A stretch of 64,000 nucleotides of DNA from Amoebophrya sp. A120 (taxonomy: Eukaryota > Sar > Dinophyceae > Syndiniales > Amoebophryaceae). Shown one piece after another: positions 18,649-26,528 of this stretch (within the stretch, counting starts at the first letter, position 1; each line of letters opens with the position of its first letter). The stretch spans positions 2,418,001-2,482,000 of the forward strand of contig CAJINV010000008.1 in assembly GCA_905178155.1 (NCBI GenBank), given 5' to 3'. Position numbers and translations under genes: made by a program. The notes below the pieces were generated by a model. That model saw only the letters and a list, made by a program, of their open reading frames with translations, searched no databases and was not told where the DNA came from.

Positions 18649-21018
18649 TTAGTGTTCAGAATCAGAGCTGGAACTAGAGTCAGAGCTAGATGATTCCTGC
18701 TTCTTGGTCTTCATCTTCTTCTTCTCCTGCGACGCGGCGGCCTCGGATTTCTTCTTATCCACCGGGGCGGACTTGGAGCGCTTGGGAAAGAATTTTTCGA
18801 TGTTGTCCCCTTTGTAGTCGGAACCAGACATCCAGCGAAAATAAGATACCTTTTTTAATGCCTGTTTCCCTGAATGCGTGGCTTTCAAAGCCTTGAAATC
18901 CTGCTTCGAGAGCTGCGACTTCTTCTTCGGGTGCAAACCCTTCTCGCACTGCTCGCAGCCAGAAGAAGTTTTCGTGACGGAATTCGTGCACGGCGAGCAC
19001 CGCAAGAAATGCCAGCACACCTTCACTTTCTTTCCCGCCTCAATCAAGTCCGCCTTCGTAGAATCGCGCCTGGGAGAGCGCTCGCGATTGGAGGAGGGGC
19101 TGGAAGAATTGATGTTCAAAATGTCGCGAAAAGTGGTGTCGGAAAACATGTTCGCGGTAGAGTGCGCCACCTGCATCGACTGGTTCATTTTGAAGCGGAA
19201 ACTCTCCAGCTGATTTTCGTCCATGGAAAAGAACGTGAAGAGCCGTTCTTGGTATGAAGAGTTGTACTGCTCGCCGTCATAGTAGTAGATGCGGTCAGGG
19301 GCCAAGGAGTCCGCTGAACTGGACAGGACCTCGTAGAATTTCTTCGTGGCCACCTGTTCCCACTGCTCCGGGTTCGCGGAATCCGGGACCGCCTTCACGT
19401 GATCGTCCAGAAACAAGACAAGATCACCTGCTTGGGACGAGTTTTCGAACACGGGGGGGATTTTTCCGCCGACTGCCAAGTGCCTCAGCAGGGTCGCCGG
19501 TCGCATCGGAGTAGTCGTTTTTTGCGCCTTCACATCCTGCACTTGGATTTGGTTCTTGTAACTGTAAATCGCTCCGATGTGCACTGCTGTGTGGATGGAT
19601 TTGTCGCGGACTGCCTGCTGAATCTTTTTGAACGAGTCAATTGTGATTCGATCCTGCTTGGGGATTTTGTCAGTGGCGTTAGCGAACGCAGTGGTTTCTA
19701 GTTCTGTCGCCGGTGCTGACGGATTGTACGGATCGTTGGGGGCAGGAAATGCCTGGACCAACCCGTTCACGCCGGTGGAAATTGCGGCTTGCTGGTGTAG
19801 CAAAAGTTGCAAGTTGGCGCTCTGCTGCAGCATGAATTGGCTTTGCTGGTACAGCTGCTGGAAATACAAATTCGCGTGCTGCTGGTGCCAGGGGTCGACC
19901 GCTGGACCGGGGACTGCTGCCTGCGCTCCTGCACCCGGCGGGATCTGATTTCCCTGCGCGGGGGCGACTGCGGGGGCCTGCACAAACTGCTGATTGGCTG
20001 CTCCTGCGGCATTCTGATTCGCCGCTACATTGGGCTGCTGTGCTGCGCCTGCAGCCGGAGCGGCTGCTCCACCGTTTACCTGGTTCTGCTGGGCGACTCC
20101 GGCAGCTGGAATTGCTGCGCCACCAGCATTCAAATTCTGGTTGCCGCCTGCTGGGGCTTGGGCACCGGCTCCACCTGCAGCTTGATTCGCTGGGATTGCA
20201 CCAGCAGCTGCGGGCGGGGGAGCTACTGCTCCTTGGTTTTGATTCTGGTTCGCACCCGCGGCAGCTGGAATTGCTGCACCGCCTGCACCTTGCGCTGCGA
20301 TGTTTGCGCCGGCCGCGGCGTTATTGACTGCTGCACCCGCACCTTGATTCTGGTTCTGCACAGCACCGGCTGCTGGGGGAATAGCGGCTGCGCCGGCAAC
20401 TTGACCCGGATTCTGCACCGCACCGGCTGCCGCTGGAAATGCAGCACCGCCTGTTCCCTGGTTGTTCGCCTGGGCTGCACCAGCGATTGCTGGACCCTGG
20501 AATGCAGGTTGGGCGGCGGGGGCTGCAGCAGCTGCTCCTCCCTGTTGCTGAACAGCATTCGCGATTGCAGCAGCTGGAATTCCTGCTCCACCGGCGGCGG
20601 GAATGTTGGGTAATAATCCGGCAGCTCCCGCGAGGTTGGCGTTTGCTCCTCCTTGGTTGATGATGGCCTGCGCTGCCGCAGCGACGGGTTGATTGGCCTG
20701 GGCACCAGCAGCGGGAATTCCTGCACCCTTGGCTGCACCAACAACTGCTGCGCCTGCGACTGCACCCCCTTTCGCCACGGGGACATGAGCACCACCTTTC
20801 GCCTTGGGGATGATGAGTCCTTTGTTGCCTTTCCCTTTCGCTTTGGGGATGACGGGATCTGCTCCGCCATTGGTAGCGTCCGCGTTCTGGTCGACTGTGC
20901 CGTAGGGATTAATGTGCAGCGCGGGCGGAATGGCCGGCAACTGCGGGAATTGTCCCAGAATTCCGGCACCAGGGCCTCCCATCATGCCGTTGATGTTCGC
21001 GAAGACTCCGTCGTTCAT
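18649..21018 (-). CDS. YR retroelement gag-like protein
   Basis: 789 aa starting at ATG 21018. The first half is an extreme Ala/Gly/Asn/Gln low-complexity region, with some 15 repeats of motifs such as GAAIPAAAGA and QNQNQG. A Gln-rich stretch and a more ordered region (about 440-640) follow. The C-terminal part has a Cys cluster (CWHFLRCSPC ... CEQCEKGLH), suggesting a zinc-binding nucleic-acid domain. The tail is Lys/Ser-rich (SSSSDSSSSSDSEH). Position between YR and RT, and the zinc cluster, argue for a nucleocapsid role. No homology to a named gag is claimed. The low-complexity half may drive condensate-like particle assembly. Confidence 0.7.
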   Translation of the reverse strand: MNDGVFANINGMMGGPGAGILGQFPQLPAIPPALHINPYGTVDQNADATNGGADPVIPKAKGKGNKGLIIPKAKGGAHVPVAKGGAVAGAAVVGAAKGAGIPAAGAQANQPVAAAAQAIINQGGANANLAGAAGLLPNIPAAGGAGIPAAAIANAVQQQGGAAAAAPAAQPAFQGPAIAGAAQANNQGTGGAAFPAAAGAVQNPGQVAGAAAIPPAAGAVQNQNQGAGAAVNNAAAGANIAAQGAGGAAIPAAAGANQNQNQGAVAPPPAAAGAIPANQAAGGAGAQAPAGGNQNLNAGGAAIPAAGVAQQNQVNGGAAAPAAGAAQQPNVAANQNAAGAANQQFVQAPAVAPAQGNQIPPGAGAQAAVPGPAVDPWHQQHANLYFQQLYQQSQFMLQQSANLQLLLHQQAAISTGVNGLVQAFPAPNDPYNPSAPATELETTAFANATDKIPKQDRITIDSFKKIQQAVRDKSIHTAVHIGAIYSYKNQIQVQDVKAQKTTTPMRPATLLRHLAVGGKIPPVFENSSQAGDLVLFLDDHVKAVPDSANPEQWEQVATKKFYEVLSSSADSLAPDRIYYYDGEQYNSSYQERLFTFFSMDENQLESFRFKMNQSMQVAHSTANMFSDTTFRDILNINSSSPSSNRERSPRRDSTKADLIEAGKKVKVCWHFLRCSPCTNSVTKTSSGCEQCEKGLHPKKKSQLSKQDFKALKATHSGKQALKKVSYFRWMSGSDYKGDNIEKFFPKRSKSAPVDKKKSEAAASQEKKKMKTKKQESSSSDSSSSSDSEH

Positions 21019-21378
21019 CTTGGAAAAACTTTTTGTCGGGAATGAAACGAATGTTTCAAGACGTGAAAATTGGCTGTGGGTAGTGTGATGAATTTCCGAT
21101 GCGTAAACAGCAGAATGTCTTGTTTGATTGGTGATGTCTCTCGGTGAGTTTGAGTGAGACGCTCGTGCAGATTTTGCAGAATGTGAGTTTTGAATGCGGA
21201 CTTCCTCGTTTATGAATTCGCTCGTGAATTTTCCTAGTGGAGAATGCCACTTGAATGTTTGACGGCAAGAGCAGGAAATGAATATGTGGCGGAATCACAG
21301 AACAGAACAACCTTGATGCATCGAATGGATGCAAGGAAGTAGAGAACTCGAACGAGTTCGAATAAAATAATTTACGTC

Positions 21379-22872
21379 TCATGGAATAAACACAAATCCA
21401 GCGAATTCGTTAGCCGGGTAGGTGTTGTTGCGGTTGTAATATTCTTTCATGTTCTCCGTGCGCCATCGGAGATGACAACCTATGCGACTGCTGTTCAATT
21501 TACATGACATGAGTTGTTGTAAACAACCTATACGCATTGATTGCGTCCTCGTGGAGGAGAAAAACCGTTCGTATGTTTTCATGAACGACTCACGCCAGTC
21601 AGATGCGGAAGAAGCCAAAATTGGAACAAGACGGTGCGGACACAACACATGCAATGGGGAACCACATAAACACTTAACATATACCTTTCGTATAAAGTTA
21701 CTTTTTAATATGTAACGGTCTAGTGACAGACAGAAAACTTTAGCTGCCGGGTTAAAGCTAAAGTCGCCAGAAAAGAGCTGGTATACGTTGCTCTGTCTTG
21801 CATTTAAGTGGATTATTTGCATGGACTCTTCGTAATCACCTCCATCTTCTTCGTCGGAATTATCTTCGACTGCAGATGAAGAGAAGACGTCAGCTGTACC
21901 GAACTGGATTTTCTGGAGCAAGGTCGCCTTGCGGAGCCCGAACAGAAAACCGATGCTAACTGCCGCAGCAAATTCCTGGTGGTGTTTGTGGATCGGTTGA
22001 TTGATCTCGAGGAGTTCCGAGATCATAACCGGCGGGGCCTGCGTGTGGTTAAACTTCCCTGTCCTTTTTTGTCGAGTGACGAGTTGGGACAGGTACAGCT
22101 TATCTTCCTTGCCGAGGTTGCACGCACCGGGGACAGCTTCGAATCTTGCTACCACCGACCAGAGATAATCGTCGGCGGTGGCGTAGATGCTGCGATCGTC
22201 ATGGTCACCCACTAGAGCAGCAAAAAAGTGGGAAGCGTGGAGTCGTGTTAGCGGCCACGGTTTTTTCAGAAAGCCGAGATCTGGGTGTGCACTTGCTCGT
22301 TCGCAGAATTGGAAGTAACACTTGACTCGAGCGTCTTCCGTTTTGTTGGCCGGACGATACGTGATGGAGTCGTGAGCTGCCTGAAGACGATTCCTGTCGT
22401 CTACCAGCTCGAAAACCTCCGCTTTCTGCTTTGTATTCCTTGTTTTTTCTGGATTCAATGCGTCTTTGTACAACTTCAGCATCTTCGGGTGACTTGCAAT
22501 TTCTGTAAAGAAACCTGGAGCGTGCTTCGCGGTAGACGGAGCTGAACCAGTGAAACTGGCAACCGGAAGGGCGGCTTCATGACATGCGTTCACAGCCGAT
22601 GCAAAAACTGAATCAGAAATCGAAGGTGCTTGTTGTTGAGCAAAGGAACCGATTGCTCGCTGTTGAGAAGGCCGTGAGTATGGAGCAGGTACTGAGTCCG
22701 ACATGCTTCTGGTTCGTGTGTGCCGCGACGTCGACGAATGGATCGGTGCGTTGTGGCTGATGCTGCTGCTTGTGAGGTCTGACTCTGCTCTCCTCCGTGC
22801 AATTAGCGCGCCAGCTTGAACAGCTGACGACGAAGATGAGCTTTGTGTGATTAAAGCTTTGCGTCGATCCAT
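21379..22872 (-). CDS. YR retroelement tyrosine recombinase
   Basis: 497 aa from ATG 22872. The N-terminal 110 residues are Ser-rich and basic. The catalytic domain shows the first Arg in GFLFGLRKATLL and, near the C terminus, SMRIGCLQQL (second Arg), LRWRTENMKEYY (Trp at the His/Trp site, then the Tyr nucleophile). This is the box I/box II pattern of phage-integrase-like recombinases. The His normally found two or three residues before the second Arg is replaced (TQSMR has Gln). It would insert the circular DNA copy without making target duplications. The start lies only 43 bp from repeat B1, so B1-A2-B2 probably contains its promoter. Confidence 0.88.
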   Translation of the reverse strand: MDRRKALITQSSSSSSAVQAGALIARRRAESDLTSSSISHNAPIHSSTSRHTRTRSMSDSVPAPYSRPSQQRAIGSFAQQQAPSISDSVFASAVNACHEAALPVASFTGSAPSTAKHAPGFFTEIASHPKMLKLYKDALNPEKTRNTKQKAEVFELVDDRNRLQAAHDSITYRPANKTEDARVKCYFQFCERASAHPDLGFLKKPWPLTRLHASHFFAALVGDHDDRSIYATADDYLWSVVARFEAVPGACNLGKEDKLYLSQLVTRQKRTGKFNHTQAPPVMISELLEINQPIHKHHQEFAAAVSIGFLFGLRKATLLQKIQFGTADVFSSSAVEDNSDEEDGGDYEESMQIIHLNARQSNVYQLFSGDFSFNPAAKVFCLSLDRYILKSNFIRKVYVKCLCGSPLHVLCPHRLVPILASSASDWRESFMKTYERFFSSTRTQSMRIGCLQQLMSCKLNSSRIGCHLRWRTENMKEYYNRNNTYPANEFAGFVFIP

Positions 22873-22914
22873 CTTCCTTGGGTGGGATCAAACTTGGTTG
22901 ATCAATAGGGTGGG

Positions 22915-23028
22915 AAAAATAAGTAGAGAAAAGAATTTTTCTCGACCGTCCTGAAGTCTGTGCCCTTATCTATCGCTTCGCTCTTTCGATTGTAAAATTG
23001 CATTTCGTGGCGCTATATTCGGTATTTT
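22915..23028 (+). repeat. YR retroelement repeat B1
   Basis: 114 bp starting AAAAATAAGTAGAG. It matches B2 (23356-23469) except for about two bases, and its last four bases (TTTT) are shared with the start of A2. Confidence 0.92.
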
Positions 23029-23161
23029 ACAATCTCTCTTGCTACGCTAGAATAGATGTTATTGTTGACCCTTGATCCGCGTGTGGACTGCTCGCTCAAG
23101 AATGCGGAGCCGCTCGTTGAATGTGAGCCGGGAAAAATGGTTTTTCGCGTGCGAAAAACTC
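23025..23161 (+). repeat. YR retroelement repeat A2
   Basis: 137 bp, near-identical copy of A1 (15334-15470). The B1/A2 joint preserves the junction that would form when element ends are circularised. Confidence 0.93.
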
Positions 23162-23355
23162 TCTCTGTCTTTACGCTCAGGACAACGATTGTCAAATGCC
23201 AACCTGTTGTGTACTCTCACCACCAGGGCGAAGACTGCCTCGAACAGAATGACTGAATTCCGAGGAAAAGTACACCAACAGGTCGAGACCTCGACGACTG
23301 TCGGTAGCTCAGAGGGAGGTGTCGCAACTCACCTTCATCAGAGAATACGACGGTA

Positions 23356-23469
23356 AAAAATAAGTAGAGAAAAGAATTTTTCTCGACCGTCCTGAAATCT
23401 GTGCCCTTATCTATCGCTTCGCTCTTTCGATTGTAAAATTGCATTTCGTGGTGCTATATTCGGTATTTT
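23356..23469 (+). repeat. YR retroelement repeat B2
   Basis: 114 bp, near-identical copy of B1. It forms the right end of the element. About 194 bp of unique sequence separates it from A2. Confidence 0.92.
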
Positions 23470-23619
23470 TTACCTAGGAAGACAGAGCGGGGCGCGCCCG
23501 CCTGAAGGCCCTTCCGGGGCTCGGCCCATTCCTGGGCCGGGCCCCTGACTTATTGTTTCAAATTCGCGAAATTTTCCGCGAATTTTCCGCGCTCTAGTGG
23601 TCCGGGCCCGTTCGCCTGA

Positions 23620-24015
23620 CTCCTACGGTACCGATTTGGCCGATCTCAGAATGGTCCAGATCCTAGCCAAATCCTAGAGGTAGACTTTATCGAGGACCTT
23701 CGTCCTAGATCAAAACTTTACCAAGGACCGCCGACCTTGATAAAAACTTTACCAGGGACCTCCGGTCCTGGTAAAATCGTACGCATACAGAGGGGGAAGT
23801 AGATCCCAGAATGACTAGAGATCTGGAGCCTCAGAGCCTGTGGCAATGGAATGATGACTATGATGAACCATGAGTGATGAATCTTCACAGGATGCAACAC
23901 AGCCAGAGGCTTTCGCCCTGTCTGCTGAGAGATTGAAATGTTTGCGGTGATTGAGGGACCTTTTCAGGTAGAAGCTTTGGTCACTCAATGTGGCAGGTGT
24001 GTTCAAAGTCCAACA
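23620..24015 (+). repeat. copia 3' LTR, right fragment
   Basis: Resumes with the duplicated CTCCTAC and matches the 5' LTR to its end (CCAACA). It carries an extra stretch of about 68 bp (near 23830-23898) absent from the 5' LTR, flanked inside by CCTGTG/CACAGG words. Confidence 0.9.
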
Positions 24016-24699
24016 CTTTCAAGAATCGAATTCCGAAATTCATTATCATTCAATCATCCCGAAAGAATGAGGTCTCACATTAAAAATATTTTTTTTTTCG
24101 ATTTTATCTTTGAATTCTATTCATATTCTGAAAATTTTCATAATATCACATCAACCAATATCCTCTACCTAATCCAAGAGATAACATAAGAATCAGAATT
24201 TGGGATGCATATGCATTGAAATTGACCTCGAAAATGAAAATATTTATCGAAAAAATTATGATCCGATATTTCATGAATTTCGATTTATGACCAACCAACC
24301 ATGATCTCAAATTGATGATCCGACGAAAAATTTGAATCCATTTGATGTCGTTAATATATCCGTGATATTTTCCAGAATTATCTCATCCGATAAATCAAAA
24401 TTCTTCCTGATGTCGTGCAATTCGGACACAGAAAACAAGAAAGAAAAAAAAGGATGTGGATGTCGGTATAATTCAAATGTGATTCATCGATCTGCGTAGA
24501 GTGGTTGTGTTTACGATCTGCGTTTCTGTTTTTGTTCAATTCGAATATGCGTTATTGATTCGGAAACTGAATGGGGTGTAAAGATTAGATGGCTTCTCCT
24601 CGTCCTGTGATTTCGTCATATTGTAGTTCGGATCTGTATTGCCATCCCCATCGCTATCGCCTATCGGCCGCACAAAGACAAATGTATCAATGTCAATCT
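24016..24699. other. AT-rich intergenic region, right flank of the copia insertion
   Basis: AT-rich, with TCAAT/AATTT tracts like 6590-7449. I see no gene. It contains the 3' flank of the minus-strand gene ending at 24700. Confidence 0.6.
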
Positions 24700-26310
24700 T
24701 CATGCCTCGACGCGTTTGCTTTTCTTCTCCTTTTTTGATTTTTTCGTCGAGCTTGGCGTGGATTTCGGTGGTTTGGGTTCATCTCGAAAAAATCTCGTCG
24801 CCCCGCTGGAATCATTGAAGCCTACCAACCAGAAGTGTTCCGGTCCTCGCTTGCTGCTTTCAGCCGTTCTTTTCTCGTACCCGTGACAATACCACCATGC
24901 GCCGTCAAGTTTCAACGCAAGTCGGTCACTTTTCGTTCCAGCACTGTCGGTATACGGTGTGACTCTTCCGCTGTGTTTCTTGCCGTTCCATTTGATTGTG
25001 ATGAAGTCTTGATCTTCGTCATCATCTTTGCCATTAGGGTAAACTTTCAGCACCTTCTTGCTCTTCGCTTGCGATTTCGTTTCGTCTTGATTCTCATTAT
25101 CCTCGCGTTCCACATTGCCGCGACGAGCAGCGCCCGAAATACATGTACCTGACTCAGAGGCATCACTTTGTCTCATCCTACCATGCTCTTCTTTCATGAA
25201 TTCTCCGTGCTCATTGCATTCTTGCCACGCAGCGTAAGCGTATTCGTTTTTTTTGCAGCCGGACAGAAGCATCCTCACACAGTCCGCTGGAGGTGGGTAA
25301 CGGTAAGCGGACCTGTTGTAGCGGTCGTAGGGGTAGGATTTGCGACTTGTGCTTGATGCTCTGTCGTACGACAAATCCGGTGTGGCCGCGTGGGCCACTA
25401 AATCTGGACTGCCGCCCGCAACGGCCTTTACAGAATCCAGGCTCTTGCCGGAGGACGTAATTACATGTGATGAATCGAGGGGCTGGGTGGACGCCGGTCC
25501 CATGCGTCCCGGTGCGGATTTATGTGGGGATTGCGGATGAGCAGGAGCGTCGGACCTTCCCGCGCCTCGACCGCCACGGGTGGTCGCGTTCTCGTCGTAG
25601 TGGGCAGAGTACGCGTCATCCGGCTCTGCCGGCGCCGGTGTCCCGATGTAGTATTCTTCCGCCGGGGTTGGTGCCTTAGAGCTCGAAGATTGCCCCGGTT
25701 GGCGTTGAATTTGTGGCACGTTCACTGCAGGTGGCGGTGCGGGGGTCTGTTCTTGTTCCCGTGAAGATGCCGAAGAAGTCCACTGCGGCTGCGGTGCGCC
25801 GTTGTTCCATCTACTTTGGTTTTCTTGATCGGTGGCACTCCCTCCTACCGTCGCCGCATCAAACGCGAACGCAGTGTGACTGCTGTCATCGCGGTGCTGT
25901 TGTGCGTTTGGTTTTGGAGGACCACACGAGGAGGAAGAAGGTGCTGCTCCACCAAAAATAGCACTACCATTAGCACTACCACTACCACCGCCAGCAGACT
26001 CGGCATCGGGAGAAGCATTCGACGCCCAAGTAGTCGTTGAACAGGTCTTGTTCCCGAGAAATTCGTCCAGCAGTCCGCGAGTGCGGAGAAGCGGTTCCCA
26101 AAACACGAAGTCCGGTGTCTTGTGCTCGAGGTATGAAGCATCAAGATTTTCTTGCCGGTCCCGGCGACGCTGGTGACCCTTGCGTCCTTTGTCCGACGGA
26201 GAAGTACTCGTGATTCCGGGAGAGTTGGCCGACCCGCTCCAATCGCGAGCGTCTTTGCCCTTCTTGCCCTTGCCCTTCGATCGCTCGTCTACTCGAGATT
26301 TCACATCCAC
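24700..26310 (-). CDS. low-complexity protein of unknown function, 5' end unresolved
   Basis: A 536-codon frame without an initial ATG: it starts at a GTG just after an in-frame stop and an AG near 26335, so an upstream exon is likely. The first 320 residues are Ser/Gly/Pro/Ala-rich and disordered, with basic patches (KGKGKKGKDARDW, KGHQRRRDRQ). A short conserved-looking segment begins near residue 330 (CVRMLLSGCKKNEYAYAAWQEC). A compact domain of about 80 residues follows near 435 (FITIKWNGKKHSGRV ... LALKLDGAWWYCHGYEKR ... FWLVGFNDSSGATRFF), resembling a small beta-rich fold but unknown to me. The tail is Lys-rich (KKSKKEKKSKR). Nuclear or RNA-associated roles are possible, but this is inference. 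Confidence 0.6.
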   Translation of the reverse strand: MDVKSRVDERSKGKGKKGKDARDWSGSANSPGITSTSPSDKGRKGHQRRRDRQENLDASYLEHKTPDFVFWEPLLRTRGLLDEFLGNKTCSTTTWASNASPDAESAGGGSGSANGSAIFGGAAPSSSSCGPPKPNAQQHRDDSSHTAFAFDAATVGGSATDQENQSRWNNGAPQPQWTSSASSREQEQTPAPPPAVNVPQIQRQPGQSSSSKAPTPAEEYYIGTPAPAEPDDAYSAHYDENATTRGGRGAGRSDAPAHPQSPHKSAPGRMGPASTQPLDSSHVITSSGKSLDSVKAVAGGSPDLVAHAATPDLSYDRASSTSRKSYPYDRYNRSAYRYPPPADCVRMLLSGCKKNEYAYAAWQECNEHGEFMKEEHGRMRQSDASESGTCISGAARRGNVEREDNENQDETKSQAKSKKVLKVYPNGKDDDEDQDFITIKWNGKKHSGRVTPYTDSAGTKSDRLALKLDGAWWYCHGYEKRTAESSKRGPEHFWLVGFNDSSGATRFFRDEPKPPKSTPSSTKKSKKEKKSKRVEA

Positions 26311-26528
26311 TTTGTGCGTCGCACGGATCCAGCACTAGTATGCGATTTATCGTTTTCAGAGTGAAAATGCCTTGTTTGGTGCGTCAGAATCTATCGTGTT
26401 TATGCGGGTCATTGTGCAAAGTGAGGTAGGCACAGTCGAGGCACTACAAATGAACGCAAAGAAAGCAGTGACCAAAATCAGAGCAAAACAAAATGCAAAT
26501 TGTAGCTAGTGCGCATGCGCAATCACAA

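Larger units (their letters stand above)
15334..23469 (-). mobile_element. DIRS/PAT-type tyrosine-recombinase retrotransposon with split direct repeats
   Basis: The element is 8.1 kb. Its ends carry split repeats: A1 (15334-15470) on one side, and B1 (22915-23028), A2 (23025-23161), B2 (23356-23469) on the other. A1 equals A2, and B1 equals B2 with about two mismatches. This A1...B1-A2-B2 layout is diagnostic of PAT/Ngaro-like YR retroelements, which replicate through a circular intermediate. Three minus-strand frames encode a tyrosine recombinase, a gag-like protein and RT-RNase H. All are intact, so the copy may be young. No target duplication is seen, as expected for YR elements. The gene order and orientation relative to the repeats are unusual (see findings). 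The region between RT and gag (18037-18648) has no gene but many ATGGAAA-like words. Confidence 0.93.
13295..23619. mobile_element. TIR-bounded insertion (unknown DNA-transposon type) inside the copia LTR
   Basis: The left end at 13295 is TCAGGCGAACGGG. The right end at 23619 reads the same on the minus strand, with partial identity for about 24 bases in all. The 7-bp duplication CTCCTAC lies at 13288-13294 and 23620-23626. Once the retroelement 15334-23469 is subtracted, only about 2.2 kb remains (13295-15333 and 23470-23619). It is GC-rich, without a transposase-like frame, so it is probably a non-autonomous element. Contents include short CAATTTTTGTTCAA-like repeats at 13560-13640, a pyrimidine-rich repeat tract at 14420-14660 and a hairpin near 14900. 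Small open frames here look like GC-bias artefacts. The superfamily is not clear: hAT normally makes 8-bp duplications. Confidence 0.82.
7450..24015 (+). mobile_element. Ty1/copia LTR retrotransposon, decayed, with nested insertion in its 3' LTR
   Basis: The element starts at the 5' LTR (7450, TGTTGG) and ends at the 3' LTR (24015, CCAACA). Domain order is gag with zinc knuckle, protease-like motif, integrase, reverse transcriptase, RNase H. Integrase before RT identifies the Ty1/copia (Pseudoviridae-type) group. A polypurine tract (GAGGAGGGG) immediately precedes the 3' LTR at 13085. Without the 10.3-kb insertion at 13295-23619 it would be about 6.2 kb. Flanks TTTTC (7445-7449) and CTTTC (24016-24020) could be a 5-bp target duplication with one mismatch. 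The LTRs differ by two indels and pol is split over several frames, so the copy is inactive. No tRNA primer-binding site was recognised after 7975. Confidence 0.93.

Noticed and set aside
19807-20613. 268-codon plus-strand frame rich in Cys, Gly and Ser
   Set aside because: It is the complement of the Ala/Gly/Gln repeat region of the retroelement gag; repeats open several frames at once.
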